From Emticicia sp. C21 (GTDB lineage Bacteria > Bacteroidota > Bacteroidia > Cytophagales > Spirosomataceae), in contig NZ_QVMT01000012.1 of the NCBI RefSeq assembly GCF_003418935.1, positions 124,001 to 188,000 of the forward strand: a stretch of 64,000 nt of DNA, written 5' to 3'. A model generated the notes under the pieces. The model saw only the letters and a program-made list of their open reading frames with translations, was not told the DNA's origin and did not search any database. This document shows, piece after piece, positions 17,350 through 26,735 of this stretch. Positions within the stretch are counted from its first letter, which is position 1. Each line of letters opens with the position of its first letter. Position numbers and translations under genes: made by a program.

Positions 17350-20300
17350 TTAGAAATTAGCTGATACACCAAACATAAAACTTCTGGTAGCAGGGTTGTT
17401 TCTTCCCACAAAACCAATCAGGTTGGTTCCTGAACCAAAGGACAAAGCTTCCGGGTCATACCCACGGAATGGTGTATTCAGGAATAAGTTCGTTCCGGTA
17501 AAGCTGAATCTTACGCCGTTTTTGAAAACGGATTTACCAATCAGACTTTGCGGAAGTGAATAATTCAAGCTAACCGTACGAAGACGAATCCATGAAGCAT
17601 CCTGAATATTTAATTTCGACCAGCTATTAAAACGCGTTGAAGTAGATGGATTGTATAAGGCATCATCTAAAAATACTTCTCTGGTATTAGGGGCATAAGT
17701 TACCGAACCGTCTGCACCTTTTTGTTCTACCACACCATTGAAAACCACTCTTTCGTAGCGTCTCTCGGTCAATTTAATAGAACCACTTCGTAGGGCATTT
17801 CTTTCACCTAAGTCGATAGCATCGCCACCATGTCTCCATTCCAATAAAGCAGATAAACTCAAGCCTTTATAGTTGAAAGTGTTAGTTAAACCACCTAACC
17901 AATCTGGTAGAGCATTGCCATATTGGGTCAGGGTTGTGCTTGTAATAGGGAAACCCGTATTGGCATCAATAATCAATTGTCCATCAGGAGATCTTCTATA
18001 ATCATAGCCCCACAAATCACCAATTTTGCTACCCTCACGGATTCTTAAACTACCGACTACGTTATCATAATAAGCAATTTCTTTCAATTCGGCAGGCATT
18101 TCAATAACCTTACCCGACATCTTCGACCAGTTTAAGGATGCATCCCAGGTGAAATCTTTGCTCTGGATAATTTTGGCTGTAGCCAATAATTCTACCCCCT
18201 GATTACGAATTAGACCAATATTGGTATAGTAAAAAGAATAACCTGATACGTTAGAAACCGGAGCTCTTACAATCTGGTCTTTGCTATCCATTGTAAAATA
18301 AGTCGCATCTAGCATGAAGCGGTTTTTGAAGAAACGTAGCTCTGTTCCTAATTCAATCGAAGTCGTGCGCTCCGGTTTCAGATTCGGATCAGCAGTAGTT
18401 GACCTACGGAAATAGCCCGGCACATTATTAGCAAACGGGAAGTTATCAGTAATATCAAAATAACTACCCGATACATAAGGGTCTGTTCCTTTACCCACCT
18501 GTGCCCACGAAGCACGCAACTTACCATAAGACAAAGTATTATTGCTGGCAAAATGCTCAGTAAAGACATAACCCGCACTAAATGATGGATAGAAAAACGA
18601 ATTATTAGCCTGTGGTAAGGTAGATACAATATCGTTTCGTCCGGTGGCATTCAGATACAAAATGTCTTTATAACTTAGCTTAGCATCGGCAAAGAAACTG
18701 GCTATGCGATAATGTGCTGGTGAATAGAAACGCTTTTGCTGGTTTCTATAAGAACTCAAATCGTTTGTAAAAGGAGCCTTAAAACCCTCACCACGAATAT
18801 AATAACTATCAGGACGTTCGCTGTTTACTAATGAATTACCCACCATTAACGAACCACTCCAGCTATCACTGAAATCTTTCTTAGCCGTTACATACAAGTT
18901 TGAGTTAAGCTCTCGATAATTCAGAAATTCGTTTACTAAGAAGCCTTTTACCTGGATACCTACGTCGAAAGTACTATCAACCTGACGGCTTCGGGTTTCA
19001 TTATAAGTATCGTAAGTTACCTGATATTTGGCGGATAGCCAGTCTGTAATATTATAGTTTAAGGTAACATCAGCTATATAACGGTTTACTTTATCGATAC
19101 GTGGGCTTTTTTCAACCAGATAACGAGGGTTATCGGTAAAGCCAGGAAGAATGTTCTTCTGAGTACCATCCGGGTTCAGATAATCGTTTACGTCATACGT
19201 ATTAGGCCAGTAAGCCAAGGCACTAAAGATAGATTTATCTCCGGCCGGTGGGCGCTTACCACCTGAATTAATATAATTGAACGAAGCAGAAACCGAAAAG
19301 TTTTTAGTAATATTATATAACCCGGCCACTTTAGCAGACGTCCGTCCGAAATCGGTATTTGGTATAATACCTGCCTGATAGCTACGGCCTAACGACACAT
19401 AGATATTACCTTTGTCGCCGCCTTTGGTCAAGGTAATATTGTTGTTATTGGTTAACCCTGTTCTATAAAATCCACGGAAGTTATCATAGATTTTATCAGT
19501 GGTATTCTGAGGGTCTAAAACCGGGCCAAAAGACTGATAAGGCGTTCTGCCAGGTCCTAAGGGAATAAACTCACCTAATCTGCCTTGCAGGAAAGTAGTT
19601 TGAATAGAGGGTGATTTTCCCAAAACATCGGCACTGATAGAAGATGAAACGGAGATACCGAGCTTACCCGATTTACCTCTTTTGGTAGTGATGATGATAG
19701 CCCCGTTCGATGCACGCAACCCATACAATGCAGTAGCTGATGGCCCTTTTAACACCGAAATACTTTCAATATCGTCCGGGTTAATATCGGCTGCCCGGTT
19801 GGTATTGGCAAACTGTTCACCCGCCCCGGGTGAGTTACTACCCGCACTTGGCAATGGATTTCCCACGCTGGTTGAGTTGGAGATAATAATTCCATCGATT
19901 ACAAAAAGCGGTTGGTTGTCAGCATTACCACTCAAAGAAGTAACCCCCCTTAAAATGATATTGATACCCGACCCCGGCGCACCACCAGAACCCGTTACAA
20001 CTGCCCCGGCAATCTTACCTTGCAGTGCACCTACCACATTCTGATTTCCGGAATTCCTGATTTCGTCTGCTTTGATAGATTGAATCGAATAGCCAATCGC
20101 ACGTTTTTCCTGCGTTTGTCCTAACGCAGTAACCACCACTTCACCTAAGGCTGAAGCAGAAGAAACCATTACCACATTAATCGTAGGTTGGTCTTGTACC
20201 AATACGGTCTGGGTTTCCATACCCACAAAACTGAAAATCAATTCAGTTCCTTTTACTGCTGAGATGCTATACTCGCCATTAGCATCTGTAACAGTTCCTG

Positions 20301-20451
20301 CGTTTTTTCCCTTAGCTGTAACATTGACACCCGGAATTGCCGTGCCATCATCTGAAGATGTAACTTTCCCTCTGATTGTATTCTGTGCGGATACGCGTAA
20401 AGAAAGCAAAAGGCATAGCAAAAAATACAGTTTGTGTAGCTTTTTTTTCAT
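17350..20451 (-). CDS. SusC/RagA-family TonB-dependent outer-membrane transporter
   Basis: 1033 residues. A signal peptide (to about residue 22) is followed by a CarboxypepD_reg/DUF4480-type beta sandwich (IRGKVTSSDDGTAIPGVNVTAKG), the TonB-box region and the plug domain (VVGALQGKIAGAVVTGSGGA, LFVIDGIIISN, SISVLKGPSATALYGLRASNGAIIITTK), then the 22-strand barrel ending in SFMFGVSANF with a terminal Phe. It imports oligosaccharides captured by SusD. It is the first gene of its operon, with a 660-bp divergent gap to the hybrid kinase at 21112. No anti-sigma-interacting (STN) domain is present, so an ECF sigma/anti-sigma pair is not indicated; regulation by the divergent two-component system is possible. 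Confidence 0.96.
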   Translation of the reverse strand: MKKKLHKLYFLLCLLLSLRVSAQNTIRGKVTSSDDGTAIPGVNVTAKGKNAGTVTDANGEYSISAVKGTELIFSFVGMETQTVLVQDQPTINVVMVSSASALGEVVVTALGQTQEKRAIGYSIQSIKADEIRNSGNQNVVGALQGKIAGAVVTGSGGAPGSGINIILRGVTSLSGNADNQPLFVIDGIIISNSTSVGNPLPSAGSNSPGAGEQFANTNRAADINPDDIESISVLKGPSATALYGLRASNGAIIITTKRGKSGKLGISVSSSISADVLGKSPSIQTTFLQGRLGEFIPLGPGRTPYQSFGPVLDPQNTTDKIYDNFRGFYRTGLTNNNNITLTKGGDKGNIYVSLGRSYQAGIIPNTDFGRTSAKVAGLYNITKNFSVSASFNYINSGGKRPPAGDKSIFSALAYWPNTYDVNDYLNPDGTQKNILPGFTDNPRYLVEKSPRIDKVNRYIADVTLNYNITDWLSAKYQVTYDTYNETRSRQVDSTFDVGIQVKGFLVNEFLNYRELNSNLYVTAKKDFSDSWSGSLMVGNSLVNSERPDSYYIRGEGFKAPFTNDLSSYRNQQKRFYSPAHYRIASFFADAKLSYKDILYLNATGRNDIVSTLPQANNSFFYPSFSAGYVFTEHFASNNTLSYGKLRASWAQVGKGTDPYVSGSYFDITDNFPFANNVPGYFRRSTTADPNLKPERTTSIELGTELRFFKNRFMLDATYFTMDSKDQIVRAPVSNVSGYSFYYTNIGLIRNQGVELLATAKIIQSKDFTWDASLNWSKMSGKVIEMPAELKEIAYYDNVVGSLRIREGSKIGDLWGYDYRRSPDGQLIIDANTGFPITSTTLTQYGNALPDWLGGLTNTFNYKGLSLSALLEWRHGGDAIDLGERNALRSGSIKLTERRYERVVFNGVVEQKGADGSVTYAPNTREVFLDDALYNPSTSTRFNSWSKLNIQDASWIRLRTVSLNYSLPQSLIGKSVFKNGVRFSFTGTNLFLNTPFRGYDPEALSFGSGTNLIGFVGRNNPATRSFMFGVSANF

Positions 20452-21111
20452 GAAAATGTAAATATATTTGGTTTTAGTATAGTAAATGTAAGAATTCTAT
20501 CTGTAACATTTACATATTTTACAACGAGATATAGGTAGGTAAAAGCTTGTTTACTTTTTAGATTTAGTTATGAAACGGCAGTTTGTATAGATAAATTTGA
20601 GATAAAGAGAGATAAAAGCGAAAGATAGTGAGAGCCTTTTCTTAGTTGATTTATATCCGAATTTAAAACTATTTGCTTTGCACTAAAATTATGTTTGAGC
20701 CAAATTTTAAAGAGGTATCTCGAGTAGTATAATTAAAAGTTTATTAAAAAGAACCTGAAATAGCCCAAATAATAAATATATTTTCATTTCAGAAAAAATA
20801 GGCATACTTATTGCAACCTTTCGGGTTAGAGTATACACCATCAAGATTTAACAAGATAAATAATTCTGTTTAGATTTTATTCAAATTTTGCTGCATCAGA
20901 ATAGACTTCTTAGCCTGATAATATTCTGATGAAAATCTATGGCACGATAATTTTGGTATTCTCAATATATTTCTAAACTGCTATCAATCAATTAAAAATT
21001 TGCAAGATTTATGTTCGTCAGCCTAAATGCTGTTCTTCATGATTGAGTGATGGATATAAAGCATATTTGTGGATTGTTGAGTCGCATTTTTTCGTGATTG
21101 TAAAACGATAT
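20452..21111. other. 660-bp divergent intergenic region between susC and the hybrid kinase
   Basis: No gene is supported here. The region is very AT-rich and must contain the promoters of both susC (minus) and the kinase (plus). It includes purine-rich GATAAAGAGAGATAAAAG near 20600 and the inverted repeat at 20894-20931. I found neither the LacI-type operator nor a tRNA or other structured RNA. A TTG-initiated extension of the kinase frame reaches 21043 but is not preferred. Confidence 0.6.
20894..20931. repeat. inverted repeat upstream of the hybrid kinase
   Basis: CATCAGAATA at 20894-20903 and TATTCTGATG at 20922-20931 form 10-bp perfect arms separated by 18 nt, about 180 bp upstream of the kinase start. 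The arm spacing suits a dimeric regulator binding two helical turns apart, or a leader hairpin. No T-run follows. Confidence 0.45.
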
Positions 21112-23958
21112 ATGGAAGAAATAGAACTTCTTAAAAAACAGATTGAACAAGAACGTGAGGCACGTGTAAAAGCCGAAACCCTTCTGCAGGAACAGAGTAT
21201 GCAGTTGAGTCAGGTGAAAGAACAATTGCGTAAATCGAATGCCAATTTAGAACGTAAGATAGAAGAAGGAGACGCTGCTCTGCAACAAAGTGAAAATCGC
21301 CACCAACAACTCATAGAATCTTTAAATGATATTATCTACAAAATCACACCCGAGGGCTATTTTACTTTTGTGAATCCGGTTGTTGAAAAAGTATTGGGGT
21401 TTAAAGCCAAAGAAATAATCGGGAAACATTTCACCGAATTAGTTTTACCTGAATATAGAGAACCGCTTGTGAATTTTTATTTGAACATGATGAAGGAGAA
21501 GCAGGGAAGTACTTATATAGAATTTCCTGTCTTGGCCAAGGATAACAGAACTGTCTGGATTGGCCAGAGCGTGCATCTTCTTAAACAAGACAATAGAATT
21601 GTCGAACTTTCTGCTGTTGCTCGTGACATAACCGAAAAGAAAAACACCGAAGACATACTTCGTACCACCCAGGGCCGATTAGCGGCTTTGATTACAAATC
21701 TGCAAAAGGCAGTGCTGGTTGAAGATGAGAACAGAAAAGTGATTTTAGTCAACCAGTTATTCTGCGACTTTTTCGGCATTACCTCTTCTCCCGAAGCCTT
21801 AATAGGCACCAATTATTTAGAATCATTAGAGCAGGTTAGTCATTCTTTCAGCGATGCCGAAGGCTTTGTGCGCAGAATGGCTCAATTATTGGACAAACAG
21901 GAAATAGTAGTGGAAGAAAAATTAACTACTATTGATGGAAGAATATTAGAACGAGATTATATCCCGATTTTTTTAGAAGGAGACTATCGTGGTAATCTCT
22001 GGAAATACACGGATATTACTCAAAGACACTTATCAGCCGAAAGTATTCGTAAGAGTGAAGAAAAATACCGTAAAATTATGGATAATATGGAGTTAGGACT
22101 CCTGGAAGTAGACAACGACCAGCGAATTATACGCGCTTATGACCGTTTTTGCCAGATGATTGGCTACTCTGAAGAAGAACTGGTAGGTAAAATTGCTCCA
22201 GAATTATTTATATCGAAAGACTATGAAGCTGTTCTGGAGGCAGAGCAAGAAAAGCGTGCCCATGGTAAAGGGAGCTCATACGAAATGAAGTTGGTAAGAA
22301 AAGACGGAAGTCCGCTTTGGGCAATCATTAGTGGCACACCTATTATTGATGAATATGGCGCTACAATAGGCTCGATAGGTATTCATTATGATATTACAGC
22401 CCGAAAGCAATTAGAACAAGAACTCGAAAAGGCCAAACAGGTAGCCGAAGAAGCTAGTCAGGCTGAAAAGCAGTTTCTGGCAAATATGAGCCACGAGATT
22501 CGCACGCCGCTCAATGCCATTATCGGAATGACCCATTTGCTATTTGATACACGCCCAAGTCAGCAACAAAAAGAATACCTTGATATACTAAAAACCACTG
22601 CCGATTTTCTTTACGGACTCATTGCTAATTTATTAGACATGGCCAAAATAGAAGATGGTAAAATAGAAGTAAAGAAAAGGCCTTTTGATCTGGTCGGTTT
22701 GTTACGTACTACCCAGCAAGTATTTAAAATCAAAATAGGTAATCGCCCGATTACTTTAGACCTGATGCTTGACGGACAAATTTCCGGTAACTATATGGGG
22801 GATGATTTGCTATTAAATCAGATTTTACTGAATATCGTAGGCAATGCCGAAAAATTCACGCAGGAGGGGGCGATTGATATAGCGGTTAAGGTTAAAAAGG
22901 AAGAAGGAGATAATGCCTTAATTGAGTTTAAGGTAACCGATACCGGCATTGGTATTCCGGAAGAAAAATTAGATTTGATATTCCAGAAATTCGAGCAGGT
23001 AACCATTCACGGGAATAAACACAAAGGAACCGGTTTAGGACTGACAATTACGAAGCAACTGGTTGAATTGCAAGGTGGAACAATTTCAGTAAAAAGTCGT
23101 GAGGGTCAGGGTTCTACTTTTACTTTTACCTTGCCATTACAGAAAGTACCCGATGGTATTAATACATTAAAGAAAGCTCCGTCGGCTGAGGGTTTAAACG
23201 TAACTCAGGTGTTAGTGGCTGAAGACAATGCTATGAACCAGAAGTATATCAGCAATTTATTGAATAAATGGAATATCCCTTTTGTAATAGCACCAGATGG
23301 GAAAAAGGCTGTAGAACTGGCACAAGAACAAGTTTTTGACATTATACTGATGGATATTCAAATGCCGAATATGGATGGTTACGAAGCAACTATTCATATC
23401 CGGAACACTGAAAATCCAAACCAGAAGACCCCTATTGTAGCGCTGACAGCCTCAGCAATGATTGATCAGAAGAACAGGGCAATGGCTGTGGGTATGAACG
23501 ATTTCATATCAAAACCTTTTACGCCTAATCATCTTCTGGGTACGATTCAGGAGTATCTGAATGCTAAAAAAGCACCGGCGAAAGAGGTAGTTTCAAGTAC
23601 AGGTGGAAAAATAGAATTGAACCGTGCTTGTCTGAACGAAATGTACGGCGACGATAAAGAATATGCCGCAGATATGTTCCATACCTTTCTGGATGAGGTT
23701 GTACCGGATTTTGGTACTTTGCAAAGTTTAATTAATGGAACCGACTGGGAGAATCTGGCAAAAGCTGTACATAAGTTGAAACCTACATTAGCAATGGTAG
23801 GATTGACAGAGTTAGAAAAAAGAATGCTTGATTTTGAAGAAAATATCAAACAAGCACCCGAAAAAGACGCTTTATTGAAAACCTGGAAAAATATTTTTGA
23901 GGATATTAATCAAAGCCTTCCACTAATACAAAATGAATTAGCCAAATTGCGAACATGA
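21112..23958 (+). CDS. hybrid sensor histidine kinase: three PAS, HisKA, HATPase, REC, HPt
   Basis: About 948 residues from the ATG at 21112 (a TTG 69 nt upstream extends the frame but adds no recognisable domain). No membrane helix is apparent, so it is probably cytosolic. Order: coiled coil 1-60; PAS 65-180, 185-305 and 318-437; HisKA with phospho-His461 in MSHEIRTPLNAIIG; HATPase with N box LLNIVGNAEKFT, DTGIGIPEEK and GTGLGLTI; REC with Asp748 in LMDIQMPNMDG; and HPt with His887 in AVHKLKPTLAMVG. It thus carries a whole His-Asp-His relay. It overlaps the LytTR regulator by 4 nt, making that its likely final target. Signals are unknown, as PAS domains can bind haem, flavin or small ligands and no diagnostic cysteine was noticed. 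Confidence 0.93.
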   Translation: MEEIELLKKQIEQEREARVKAETLLQEQSMQLSQVKEQLRKSNANLERKIEEGDAALQQSENRHQQLIESLNDIIYKITPEGYFTFVNPVVEKVLGFKAKEIIGKHFTELVLPEYREPLVNFYLNMMKEKQGSTYIEFPVLAKDNRTVWIGQSVHLLKQDNRIVELSAVARDITEKKNTEDILRTTQGRLAALITNLQKAVLVEDENRKVILVNQLFCDFFGITSSPEALIGTNYLESLEQVSHSFSDAEGFVRRMAQLLDKQEIVVEEKLTTIDGRILERDYIPIFLEGDYRGNLWKYTDITQRHLSAESIRKSEEKYRKIMDNMELGLLEVDNDQRIIRAYDRFCQMIGYSEEELVGKIAPELFISKDYEAVLEAEQEKRAHGKGSSYEMKLVRKDGSPLWAIISGTPIIDEYGATIGSIGIHYDITARKQLEQELEKAKQVAEEASQAEKQFLANMSHEIRTPLNAIIGMTHLLFDTRPSQQQKEYLDILKTTADFLYGLIANLLDMAKIEDGKIEVKKRPFDLVGLLRTTQQVFKIKIGNRPITLDLMLDGQISGNYMGDDLLLNQILLNIVGNAEKFTQEGAIDIAVKVKKEEGDNALIEFKVTDTGIGIPEEKLDLIFQKFEQVTIHGNKHKGTGLGLTITKQLVELQGGTISVKSREGQGSTFTFTLPLQKVPDGINTLKKAPSAEGLNVTQVLVAEDNAMNQKYISNLLNKWNIPFVIAPDGKKAVELAQEQVFDIILMDIQMPNMDGYEATIHIRNTENPNQKTPIVALTASAMIDQKNRAMAVGMNDFISKPFTPNHLLGTIQEYLNAKKAPAKEVVSSTGGKIELNRACLNEMYGDDKEYAADMFHTFLDEVVPDFGTLQSLINGTDWENLAKAVHKLKPTLAMVGLTELEKRMLDFEENIKQAPEKDALLKTWKNIFEDINQSLPLIQNELAKLRT

Positions 23959-24644
23959 AATTAAGATGTATCATTGTTGAAGATGAAGTAATGGCCCGAA
24001 AATCATTACAGCGACTCTGCGAGCAACATGAATCGCTTGACTTAGTTTCTGTTTTTGAGAATGCCGAAGATGCTTTGGTTTTCTTATCGACAGAAAAAGT
24101 GGACGTTATATGGCTTGATGTAGAGATGCCAGGGCTTTCTGGTTTTGACTTATTAGAAAATCTGACTACAATACCGCAAGTAGTGATGACCACTACTAAG
24201 ACAGAGTACGCGTTTGATGCCTATCAGTATCAGGTTACCGACTACCTGAAAAAACCTATTATGCTGCCACGATTCAAAATGGCTGTTGATAAAATATTAG
24301 AGCTTAACGCCCGCAAAACCACGGTTTCAACACAACGGCAAGAGATTTATGTAAAATCAGAGGGCAGGTATATTCGTTTGCCTTATTCAGATATTCTATA
24401 CATCGAAAACATCGGTGATTATGTAAAAATCTTTACTCATGACAACTCCTATATTATTCATACTACCATGAAATACCTGGAAGAAAAATTAGGAGGTCAG
24501 TTTCTACGCGTACATCGCTCATTTATTGTTCATCTTGATAAAATCGTTGATATAGAAGAAAATAACCTGGTTATAGCCAAGAAAGTAATCCCAATCAGCC
24601 GGGCCAATAAACCCGAATTAATGAACCGCTTGAATATGCTTTAA
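23955..24644 (+). CDS. LytTR-family DNA-binding response regulator
   Basis: 229 residues. The receiver (1-120) has the acidic pair E9/D10 and phosphoacceptor Asp55 in VIWLDVEMPG, and Lys near KKPI closing the domain. Residues about 130-229 are a LytTR domain (IYVKSEGRYIRLPYSDILYIE, FLRVHRSFIVHLDKI, IPISRANKPELMNRL). The start codon overlaps the kinase stop (ATGA), indicating translational coupling. It would bind direct repeats in target promoters; the divergent susC promoter and the exopolysaccharide genes downstream are the obvious local candidates, but no site has been identified. Confidence 0.95.
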   Translation: MKLRCIIVEDEVMARKSLQRLCEQHESLDLVSVFENAEDALVFLSTEKVDVIWLDVEMPGLSGFDLLENLTTIPQVVMTTTKTEYAFDAYQYQVTDYLKKPIMLPRFKMAVDKILELNARKTTVSTQRQEIYVKSEGRYIRLPYSDILYIENIGDYVKIFTHDNSYIIHTTMKYLEEKLGGQFLRVHRSFIVHLDKIVDIEENNLVIAKKVIPISRANKPELMNRLNML

Positions 24645-24762
24645 TTAGTATTGACAACGTAAATAGCTGTAAAACCCGCTCGAGACTACCTAAATATTTT
24701 TTCATGAAAAGAATATAATGGTACTTTTTTTGCTTTATTCTTACCTAAAAAATTATAATCGT

Positions 24763-25131
24763 ATGTTTGAGTTTAACGCTCATCTTGATGCTGATTACAT
24801 CAACGAAATTTATGGTGGCGATCTGACTATCGTGCAAATCATGTTTAGTTCTTTTCTGGAAGAGAGTATTCCGGTGTGGAATGAAATGTATGATAAAATC
24901 ATTAGCAAAAATTACGCTGAAGTAGGCCGCTTGGCGCATCAGATTAAACCATCTTTTTCGATGGTAGGGCTTACTTTTTTACACCCTAAGATTCAGGCCT
25001 TTGAAACTTTTGCTAAGTCAGGCCCTGCGCATGGAGAGTTGCTGACTCAATACCAACAGATCGCCGTGGATGTCAATCATGCAAAACTGGTAATTGAGGA
25101 AGAATTGAAGCGAATGGAAGACTACGTTTAA
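24763..25131 (+). CDS. stand-alone HPt phosphotransfer protein
   Basis: 122 residues from the ATG at 24763 (the 15 extra upstream codons read MVLFLLYSYLKNYNR and are not part of the fold). A single four-helix HPt domain contains AHQIKPSFSMVGL with candidate phospho-His59; the block resembles the HPt of the adjacent hybrid kinase (AVHKLKPTLAMVGL), pointing to duplication. It has no kinase or receiver of its own, so it must pass phosphate between receivers in trans. It lies 118 bp after the LytTR gene and before exopolysaccharide genes. Confidence 0.88.
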   Translation: MFEFNAHLDADYINEIYGGDLTIVQIMFSSFLEESIPVWNEMYDKIISKNYAEVGRLAHQIKPSFSMVGLTFLHPKIQAFETFAKSGPAHGELLTQYQQIAVDVNHAKLVIEEELKRMEDYV

Positions 25132-25200
25132 TGAATCCGCGAGTTGTAGGCATATATTCTATTGATAACTTCTGCTTTCCTACTATTTATATTATAATGA

Positions 25201-26409
25201 ATGAAAACTACCATTGAAATTCTATTCTGGATTTGCATAGGCTTAGTGATTTACACCTATGTAGGCTATGGTATCTTAGCCTGGATATTCGTTAAAATCA
25301 GAACAGCACTGGGCATCTCATTTCCTACGCCAAACGACCCCGATTTTCAACCCAGAGTTACCTTAGCAATACCTGCTTATAACGAAATGAGTTGTATTGA
25401 AGCGAAAGTAAAAAATTCTTTTGGCCTGGATTACCCGGCAGATAAGATAGATGTTTTGTTTGTAACCGAAGGCTCCAACGACGGTACAACTGAATACATT
25501 CAGTCTCTGATGTCTACTTATCCAAACCTGAAAATCATTGGTGGTAATGAGCGCAAAGGGAAGATAGAAGCCATGAACATGGCCGTTAAGACTATCCAGA
25601 CACCAATAGTTATTTTTACGGATGCAAACACTACCTTGAATAAATCAGTTATTAAAAATATTGTTCGCCATTTTAAAGATGAAAAGGTAGGAGCAGTAGC
25701 AGGCGAGAAACGTATTCAGGTAGATGATAGTGAGGCAGCCGCAGGAGCAGGTGAGGGTTTATACTGGAAATATGAGTCTTTCCTGAAAAAACTGGATACA
25801 AAGCTGTATTCAGTAGTAGGGGCAGCAGGCGAATTATTTGCCGTAAGAACAAATTTGCATGGTACGGTTGAAAAAGATACTTTGCTGGATGATTTCATGA
25901 TTTCATTAAGAGTAGCAGCCGATGGTTACCGGGTAATCTATGAGCCGGAAGCTTATGCTATCGAACGACCATCGTTTTCTATTCAGGATGAAATGAAACG
26001 TAAAATCCGTATTGCAGCAGGGGGATTCCAGTCAATTGCTCGTCTCGGATTTTTATGGAACATTTTTAAGTATGGATGGTTATCTTTTCAATATGTATCG
26101 CATAGAGCTATGAGATGGGCAGTAGCACCTTTTTGCCTGCCGCTTATTTTTGCATTAAATCTGGCTTTAGTATTGATAGAGGGAATGAACGAGCCTGTTA
26201 CTTTATATAAAGTCTTGTTTGTAGCACAGGTGTTATTTTATTTACTAGCCATTATTGGCTATTGGCTCGAAAATCAGAAGATCAGAATAAAGCTGCTTTT
26301 TGTGCCGTTTTACTTTTCATTCATGAACTATTGTGCTATCAGAGGTTACAATCGTTATCGCAATGGTATTACCTCAGGGATATGGGAAAAAGCCAAACGT
26401 GCGCAATAA
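25201..26409 (+). CDS. membrane GT2 glycosyltransferase (poly-GlcNAc/cellulose-synthase-like)
   Basis: 402 residues: one N-terminal helix (8-30), a cytosolic GT-A domain (VTLAIPAYNEMSCIEAKV, VIFTDANTTL as the DxD-type site, DDFMISLRV) and three C-terminal helices from about residue 290. The arrangement is that of IcaA/PgaC-like or hyaluronan-synthase-like processive GT2 enzymes, although the classical Q-x-x-R-W is not evident; the corresponding place reads KIRIAAGGFQS. A terminator directly follows, so it forms its own unit, possibly with the upstream signalling genes. It probably builds or extends an exopolysaccharide; the sugar is unknown. Confidence 0.85.
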   Translation: MKTTIEILFWICIGLVIYTYVGYGILAWIFVKIRTALGISFPTPNDPDFQPRVTLAIPAYNEMSCIEAKVKNSFGLDYPADKIDVLFVTEGSNDGTTEYIQSLMSTYPNLKIIGGNERKGKIEAMNMAVKTIQTPIVIFTDANTTLNKSVIKNIVRHFKDEKVGAVAGEKRIQVDDSEAAAGAGEGLYWKYESFLKKLDTKLYSVVGAAGELFAVRTNLHGTVEKDTLLDDFMISLRVAADGYRVIYEPEAYAIERPSFSIQDEMKRKIRIAAGGFQSIARLGFLWNIFKYGWLSFQYVSHRAMRWAVAPFCLPLIFALNLALVLIEGMNEPVTLYKVLFVAQVLFYLLAIIGYWLENQKIRIKLLFVPFYFSFMNYCAIRGYNRYRNGITSGIWEKAKRAQ

Positions 26410-26735
26410 AAGCGTTTGATATAATAAATTTCAGAAAAAACAGTTACTAATGCGTTGGTAGCTGTTTTTATTAGAAAAGTGTTAAAATGTATAATAAATC
26501 TTTGATTTTAAATCAATTGCTGTAAATTAGTCAAGATTTTCCTCCTTTTTATTGAATTCCTGCTGCCCCTTTAGACTCCGCTATTGAGTTGCTCAAAAGA
26601 ATATGATAGAAAATTTTTAATTTTTGATAAGTATTTCTTACAAAAATAAGAATAGGTATGATATTTGAAGAACTACCTGGTAAGCCCCCGGGCTTAGCTA
26701 ATATTGTTAGACGACAAACTATCGTTAGGAATAAA
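26410..26735. other. 326-bp intergenic region with terminator and exopolysaccharide promoter
   Basis: Apart from the terminator at 26436-26469, this region is AT-rich with no gene. An in-frame ATG at 26658 would extend the TolC-like protein by 26 residues, but that extension is not signal-peptide-like, whereas the ATG at 26736 opens a normal signal peptide. The promoter of the large exopolysaccharide operon should lie here. Confidence 0.55.
26436..26469 (+). terminator. Rho-independent terminator after the GT2 gene
   Basis: The arms AAAAACAGTTACTAA (26436-26450) and TTGGTAGCTGTTTTT (26455-26469) pair over 15 positions including two G-U pairs around a TGCG loop, with the T-run inside the 3' arm. 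It lies 27 bp past the GT2 stop. The A-run on the 5' side makes it potentially bidirectional. Confidence 0.8.

Noticed and set aside
19682-20044. A 120-residue frame opposite susC
   Set aside because: It is a shadow of the plug-domain coding sequence of susC.
21043-21111. TTG start adding 23 residues to the hybrid kinase
   Set aside because: The extension has no domain similarity, and the ATG at 21112 begins the coiled coil cleanly.
26658-26735. Longer TolC-like protein from the upstream ATG
   Set aside because: It would place 26 polar residues before a typical signal peptide.
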